This document shows positions 59,839 through 64,000 of a stretch of DNA of 64,000 bases, one piece after another (position 1 is the first letter of the stretch; every line of letters begins with the position of its first letter). A model generated the notes under the pieces. The model was not told the origin of the DNA. It did not search any database and saw only the letters and a program-made list of their open reading frames with translations. This DNA is from Oscillospiraceae bacterium. GTDB taxonomy: Bacteria; Bacillota; Clostridia; Oscillospirales; Ruminococcaceae. The translations under genes were made by a program, and so were the position numbers. The stretch is from assembly GCA_016296505.1 (NCBI GenBank), contig JAEDJD010000010.1, positions 1 through 64,000 on the forward strand, given 5' to 3'.

Positions 59839-59867
59839 ATTTTACATGATTGCGGCATAAAAGTCAA
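59839..59867 (-). promoter_or_regulatory. Sigma-A promoter of infC-rpmI-rplT
   Basis: TTGACT, 17-bp spacer, TAAAAT on the minus strand, about 200 nt before the infC start. Confidence 0.8.
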
Positions 59868-59900
59868 GTTACGCCGCCGCAATTTGTCGCACTGCACAAA

Positions 59901-61790
59901 TCACACTGGGAATTCCTCAATGATTTTTGCAATATATTTCAGAATCATAACGACATCACCACTCGAAAGACCGGAAACGCCGTCGCAATCCGCATTTTTC
60001 TTACCCTGCGACGTTACAACAGCAGCTGCGTCCTCCGCGTGAAAGCGTGCGAGCAGCACCGCGTCCGAAACATCGACCTTTTCATCGCAGTTGACATCTC
60101 CATGCTGAACGCTTTGCGGTTCTGTTTCGGTTACGGTAGTTGTTGTAGTTTCCGCAGAAGTCGAGGTGGTAGTTGTCGTGGTAGTCGTGGTGGTAGTTGT
60201 TGTGGCGGTTGTAGGCGTAGTTGTATCGGCAGGCTTTTCGGCAACCGCCGCAAAATAGTTCACACAGTTCTGCGAAGTGAAATTGCTGCCGAGCGTAACA
60301 GTCTCGTCCTTCTTCACATCGCGGACAAAGACGGTAAATTCCTCGCCGTTCGAGCTGAACAGCTGCGTCCGCATATGGGTATAATCCTTGAGCCAGCTTG
60401 CCTGAATCTGATCGCTGGAGAGTCCCTGAATCACGCGCACATCCATAAATACGCTCAGCGTCAGATCCTCTGCGGCGGTCAGCGTCGCCAGATCGCCGGA
60501 ATACTTCTTGGAATCGCACGCGGTTTTGATATACTCTGCGCCCGAATTATAACTGCTGTTTCCGTCAGCGGTGACTGTATAATCGCGGTCGCCGAAGATC
60601 TTGCAGCCAACGCCGAAATCCGGTTCAATGCCCCAGTTGCCGCCGTTTGCGGTATCATTGACAACAAGCTTTGCAATCAGCTTACCGGAGTATTCCGGCT
60701 TCTGTTCGGGCTGCTCCGGCGGATCGGACGATCCATCGGTCGGCAGCAGCGACAGATTCACGACATTTTTACCCCAGTTGCCGTACCACGCATAGCCGGT
60801 TCTGCGTTCCTTTGAAATCTCCATGACATCGTAGTGCACAGAACTGTCACGATCGGAAAACAGTGGACGATCGGTACCGATTTCATAAAATCTTGCCCAC
60901 AACGGCGAGGCATTCGCATTTTGTCTGACAATTTTATCGTCGCCGGACTTCACGAATTCGATGCCGTAGAGCGTCACCTTTTTGAACCATTCGATCGCGG
61001 TATTGACAGATTTACGAATATCGGTTCGCGAGGGATTCTCCTTTGCATACTGATAGAGGAAATTGATTACGCCGGCGCTTTCGCTTGTACAATTCGATGG
61101 CAGTTCATAGGCGCGCGCAGAGGTTGGCTTGAGAGAATACTCGTCATGCTGCTGACACCATGCCGCACCGGGAATCTGCATATCGAGCAGACATTGAACC
61201 CCTTTATTCAGCGACTCCTTCGCTTTTTGCGCATAGCTGTCGCTGATCGCGGTAAAGTCGCCGGATTTGCCGCTCATTTCCTTCATAATCTGCAATACGT
61301 GAATATACGCGCCGTCATTGAGCGTAATATGCGCGTGATACGATCCGGGCGTATTCAGGCACTGCATCCAGCCGCCATTGCTGTACTGCATTTTGAACAG
61401 ACAGTCCACGCCGCGCATGGCGCAGTCGAGATATTTCTGCTGCCGTGTCTGCTGATAGGCGCGCATCAGAAAGCGAATCTGCGAAGTTGTCGCGTCATTG
61501 TCGATGGTAGAATGCGCCCAGTCGCCGGTATGGGCAGTTGTCATGCCTTTCTGCCAGCCGCCCTCGTTTGCAACCTGATACTGAATACATTCGTCTGCGA
61601 TCTTGAGCGCCTCGCTGCTGCCGAACCAGCTCGCGTCATTTTTCAGATAGGTCTTCCAAGGATAATCCTCCTCGGCGGCATAAACCGTTGCAGCATAATC
61701 GGGTGCGATAAAATGCTCCGGCATAATTGCCGCCGCACTGCTCATCAGCAGCATCGCTGAACACAGTCCTGCAATCCATTTTTTCTTCAT
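59901..61790 (-). CDS. Secreted pectate lyase (family PL10-like) with dockerin
   Basis: Start ATG at 61790 (GGGGGATG upstream), 629 aa with signal peptide (MKKKWIAGLCSAMLLMSSAA ... VYA). Residues ~45-365 match PL10 pectate lyases: ASWFGSSEALKIADECIQYQ, NEGGWQKGM, THSTIDND-type WAHSTIDNDATTSQIRFLM, GWMQCLNTPGSYHAHITLND and RTGYAWYGNW. The family cleaves polygalacturonate by Ca-dependent beta-elimination in an (alpha/alpha)3 fold. A carbohydrate-binding-like domain (~385-515) follows, then a ~35-residue Thr linker (about 520-555), then a type I dockerin (GDVNCDEKVDVSDAVLLARF; DCDGVSGLSSGDVVMILKYI). The dockerin implies attachment to a cellulosome-type scaffold. Confidence 0.9.
   Translation of the reverse strand: MKKKWIAGLCSAMLLMSSAAAIMPEHFIAPDYAATVYAAEEDYPWKTYLKNDASWFGSSEALKIADECIQYQVANEGGWQKGMTTAHTGDWAHSTIDNDATTSQIRFLMRAYQQTRQQKYLDCAMRGVDCLFKMQYSNGGWMQCLNTPGSYHAHITLNDGAYIHVLQIMKEMSGKSGDFTAISDSYAQKAKESLNKGVQCLLDMQIPGAAWCQQHDEYSLKPTSARAYELPSNCTSESAGVINFLYQYAKENPSRTDIRKSVNTAIEWFKKVTLYGIEFVKSGDDKIVRQNANASPLWARFYEIGTDRPLFSDRDSSVHYDVMEISKERRTGYAWYGNWGKNVVNLSLLPTDGSSDPPEQPEQKPEYSGKLIAKLVVNDTANGGNWGIEPDFGVGCKIFGDRDYTVTADGNSSYNSGAEYIKTACDSKKYSGDLATLTAAEDLTLSVFMDVRVIQGLSSDQIQASWLKDYTHMRTQLFSSNGEEFTVFVRDVKKDETVTLGSNFTSQNCVNYFAAVAEKPADTTTPTTATTTTTTTTTTTTTSTSAETTTTTVTETEPQSVQHGDVNCDEKVDVSDAVLLARFHAEDAAAVVTSQGKKNADCDGVSGLSSGDVVMILKYIAKIIEEFPV
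60125..60230. repeat. Trinucleotide-type repeat encoding the poly-Thr linker
   Basis: About 100 bp of GTN/GTT-GTG-GTA triplets (ACN on the coding strand) encode an almost pure Thr stretch in the pectate lyase. Codons are mixed, so it is not a perfect microsatellite, but length variation between strains is likely. Confidence 0.7.
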
Positions 61791-61842
61791 AAAGCATCCC
61801 CCTATTTTCCAAATATCATATGGCGGTATATTTTCTGATTTG

Positions 61843-61871
61843 ATTATAACGGCTGCAACATCAAATTGCAA
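61843..61871 (-). promoter_or_regulatory. Sigma-A promoter of the pectate lyase gene
   Basis: TTGCAA, 17-bp spacer, TATAAT on the minus strand, 53 bp before the start codon. The remaining stretch to the opposite promoter at 62001 shows no gene. Confidence 0.75.
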
Positions 61872-62000
61872 GTATCAAATATCGCCGTTCTATGATAGAT
61901 TGTATCAAAGATGAATCTGTCGCTGTACGGATACGGCATGGAATTATTTTCATTCACAGAATGTTTATAAAGTTGTACATATCTTTTCTCTGTATTATCG

Positions 62001-62029
62001 TTGACTTTTCAGCGCATTTGTGATATTAT
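62001..62029 (+). promoter_or_regulatory. Sigma-A promoter of the diguanylate cyclase gene
   Basis: TTGACT, 17-bp spacer, TATTAT; start codon 51 bp downstream. Confidence 0.75.
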
Positions 62030-62080
62030 ATATATGTATACAATTTTCTACGTAAATTCTATGAAAAGGAGTGAACGCTG

Positions 62081-63565
62081 ATGCTAGGCGTAATCCTATC
62101 CGGTATCCTGATCGTTGGGCTTGCGCTGACCGGCGCTTCTGTCATTATGATTCTGACAGATCAGCATGAAACCTCATTGCGTGAATTTGCAATTCTCGGT
62201 TTATTTTGCTCCATTCTGATTATGCTTTCCTACTATGTCGAACTGAATACGCCAGGCTTTGCCGCCAAGGTAGACGCCGTCAAATTCGGCTATGTCGGCA
62301 GAGTTTTCGTCAATCCGCTTCTGTTGATACTTGCGGTGCGGTATTATGAAGCAAAGGTCGGCAGATTATGGCAATATCTGCTCTATCTGATTCCGTTGAT
62401 CACACTCTATCTTGTCTTTACCTACGAAGACAACCATCTCTTTTACTCGGATGTGACGCTCGGCGCAGACGGACTGCTGCATATCGTTCCAGGCTCTGTA
62501 TATTATATTTATATTGCATATAATACCATTCTTGCAATGGTCTACATCAGTTTTTGTCTCTATCAGCGACCGTCGCTCCGCAAGCGCGAAAAGCAAAACA
62601 ATACAATTCTGCTGCTTGCCTGTATCATACCGTTTTTCTTGCTCCTGATTTATCTGGCAGGTTGGTCATACGGCTACGACATCGCTGCAATCGGCATCAC
62701 GATTGCCTCGCTGCTTGTGACGTTTTCGATTTTCCGTTACGGTCTGCTCAATAAAGAGGAAATGCTTCAGAATATGGCAACAGGACTTGTATTCCTCGAC
62801 AGCGAATATCGGCTTGTCTATGCAAATCGCAAGGCTATACAGCTCATTCCGGCGCTTGGAATGCCGCTTGTACATTCGCAGCGCTTCGACCTAAAGCAGC
62901 TCTGTTCTGAGAAATATGCGACGATTCAGGTCGGTACAGATACCTATCAGCGTAAAATTACCGAGTTTACAAACGGAGAGGGACAGCACGGCAAGCTGCT
63001 GACCTTCGACGATATCACGGAGATTCGTTCCCGTCTGAACCGTGATCTGATGACGGGATTGCTCAATCACGCTTCCTTCTACCCCATGCTGGACGACGCC
63101 ATGACAGCAGCAAATCAAAAGAATTTGCCGCTGACGGTCTCCATTGCTGATATTGACAGCTTCAAGCGCGTGAACGATACCTACGGACACGCAAACGGCG
63201 ATATTGTTCTCACCACGCTGGCGCAGACGCTCCAAAAAATCTGTGACGGTCACGGCGATGTTTTCCGTTACGGCGGCGAAGAATTTGCAGTCATTTTCCA
63301 TGGCGATCTGGCTTATGCAGAGGAGATCATGGCAAAGGCGTTCAGCGAATTCTCCGAAATTGATTTTGATTTTCTGCCGTATCATGTGACATTCAGCTTT
63401 GGCAGCGCGGAATTTAACCGGCTTGAAACATCGGTTGCGCTCTTTGAACGCGCCGATCAGAAAATGTATACGCGAAAAAAAGCCCTGCACGCAAGAGAAC
63501 GCGCCGCAGCAGCCGCGAAAGACAGCGAAATACAGCCTGAAAACGAAACCTGTGCGTATCGCTGA
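62081..63565 (+). CDS. Membrane-bound diguanylate cyclase (GGDEF domain)
   Basis: The 494-aa protein has about seven N-terminal membrane helices (1-225, histidine-kinase-type 7TM region), a PAS-like segment (~232-315; MLQNMATGLVFLDSEYRLVYANRK) and a GGDEF domain. RDLMTGLLNHASFYPML, SIADIDSFKRVNDTYGHANGD and active-site GGEEF (398-402) predict synthesis of cyclic di-GMP from GTP. An inhibitory RxxD site five residues before GGEEF is not evident (sequence GDVFRY). SD AAAAGGAG. c-di-GMP could link an external signal to adhesion or wall traits; the ligand is unknown. The C-terminus is an Ala/Lys-rich tail. Confidence 0.93.
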   Translation: MLGVILSGILIVGLALTGASVIMILTDQHETSLREFAILGLFCSILIMLSYYVELNTPGFAAKVDAVKFGYVGRVFVNPLLLILAVRYYEAKVGRLWQYLLYLIPLITLYLVFTYEDNHLFYSDVTLGADGLLHIVPGSVYYIYIAYNTILAMVYISFCLYQRPSLRKREKQNNTILLLACIIPFFLLLIYLAGWSYGYDIAAIGITIASLLVTFSIFRYGLLNKEEMLQNMATGLVFLDSEYRLVYANRKAIQLIPALGMPLVHSQRFDLKQLCSEKYATIQVGTDTYQRKITEFTNGEGQHGKLLTFDDITEIRSRLNRDLMTGLLNHASFYPMLDDAMTAANQKNLPLTVSIADIDSFKRVNDTYGHANGDIVLTTLAQTLQKICDGHGDVFRYGGEEFAVIFHGDLAYAEEIMAKAFSEFSEIDFDFLPYHVTFSFGSAEFNRLETSVALFERADQKMYTRKKALHARERAAAAAKDSEIQPENETCAYR

Positions 63566-63592
63566 CTAAAATATCCAAGGAGGATTCATTCT

Positions 63593-64000
63593 ATGCTCGG
63601 TTCGGATTATCGGGAGTTGATCGTCCCGAAACTCGACAATCAAGGAAAAAAATATGGAATGCTCATAGGCGGTGCAGCTCTGACGATCGCCGCAGTCGCA
63701 TTCTCGCTTGTAAGCGGAAAATTTCTGCTTTTGTTCATCGCAGCAGCATTCGCCTTCGGCACATGGTATTTCTGGATCAACAACAATATCGAATATGAAT
63801 ATATCATTTCCGGCGATGAACTGCAAATCACTAAAATTCTGGCGCAAAGCAAACGTAAGCCTCTGCTGACCGTATCCATCAAACAATTTACAGCTTTCGG
63901 AAAATTGCAGGAGGCAGAGCCGATTTCAGCTTCCGCAACAAAAGCGCTTGCCTGCTCCGCGCAGGATGATACGGCATTTTATGCCGACTTCGACCATGCG
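63593..64000 (+). CDS. Small membrane protein, start only (runs off right edge)
   Basis: From the ATG at 63593 (SD AAGGAGG) the frame stays open to the edge (136 codons). It starts MLGSDYRELIVPKLDNQGKK, then has two adjacent membrane helices (YGMLIGGAALTIAAVAFSLV; FLLLFIAAAFAFGTWYFWI). A soluble part follows (NIEYEYIISGDELQITKIL, AQSKRKPLLTVSIKQFTAF) resembling a PH-like or DUF6106-type domain. Follows the diguanylate cyclase by 28 bp, so probably the same operon. Family name is uncertain. Confidence 0.7.
   Translation, partial: MLGSDYRELIVPKLDNQGKKYGMLIGGAALTIAAVAFSLVSGKFLLLFIAAAFAFGTWYFWINNNIEYEYIISGDELQITKILAQSKRKPLLTVSIKQFTAFGKLQEAEPISASATKALACSAQDDTAFYADFDHA

Noticed and set aside
61872..62000. 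Searched for a c-di-GMP or other riboswitch between the divergent pectate lyase and cyclase genes
   Set aside because: Both leaders are about 50 nt and show no aptamer-like conserved segments.
1..64000. tRNA, rRNA, tmRNA genes and insertion sequences
   Set aside because: No tRNA-like cloverleaf, rRNA segment or transposase with terminal repeats was recognised by eye; a dedicated search could still find a small RNA gene.

Overview
The window looks like the chromosome of a low-GC Gram-positive gut or rumen anaerobe, most likely a Ruminococcus-type member of the Oscillospiraceae. Evidence: two secreted proteins with type I dockerins (32.0-34.7 kb and 59.9-61.8 kb), one of them a family-10-like pectate lyase with a poly-threonine linker; Firmicutes gene orders (infC-rpmI-rplT; plsX-rnc-smc-ftsY; rdgB-yhbY-nadD-yqeK-LCP-rsfS-leuS); strong SD sequences and sigma-A promoters. 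The genus is an inference; no rRNA or tRNA gene was seen.

The left ~30 kb is accessory DNA built from pieces of several mobile elements. At 0-1.4 kb lie the 5' part of a type I restriction hsdS and an hsdM that has lost its N-terminal region at about 1430. From 1.6 to 6.2 kb there is cargo on the minus strand: an HNH-type nuclease with a SUKH/SMI1-KNR4 immunity-like partner, then an XRE-controlled four-gene operon encoding an unrecognised 343-aa protein, an HhH-GPD glycosylase-like protein and a GIY-YIG nuclease. I consider this operon the best candidate for an undescribed (probably defence) system. From 6.2 to 10.2 kb is a recombination module (HTH/zinc-ribbon protein, SHOCT-like protein, two overlapping large serine recombinases). 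From 10.5 to 14.7 kb are prophage remnants: amidase endolysin, holin, a 5'-truncated collagen-like tail gene and a 5'-truncated terminase, with a 5'-truncated RlmA(II)-type 23S rRNA methyltransferase wedged between them.

From 14.7 to 22.9 kb is a shortened integrative conjugative element: a serine recombinase without its catalytic N-terminus, a DUF6017-type replication protein, PcfB, the VirD4 coupling protein, Maff2 and a cut-off TrbL. A GNAT acetyltransferase and a split chromate transporter sit inside it as cargo. At about 22.93 kb it runs into a fragment of a C5 DNA methyltransferase. From 23.3 to 27.3 kb is a potassium module (TrkH, TrkA, a small membrane protein, KdpD-like kinase, KdpE-like regulator) enclosed by two ~82-bp direct repeats that are about 90% identical. 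A mosaic of broken pieces follows (27.7-28.3 kb), then an ArsR-regulated permease/thioredoxin/C-GCAxxG-C-C module (28.5-30.7 kb).

From 31 kb on the DNA looks like resident chromosome. On the plus strand are a LytTR-DUF3021 pair, a large dockerin protein, an ACT-PFL pair and a GH3 lipoprotein. From 38 to 60 kb a long minus-strand run of housekeeping genes covers translation (infC, rpmI, rplT, rpsU, leuS, rsfS), tRNA/rRNA modification (trmFO, TrmH family), DNA topology and segregation (topA, smc, dprA), protein targeting (an unusual FtsY), lipid synthesis (plsX), RNase III, NAD synthesis and cell-wall polymer attachment. The right end holds the pectate lyase, a membrane diguanylate cyclase and the start of a small membrane protein.
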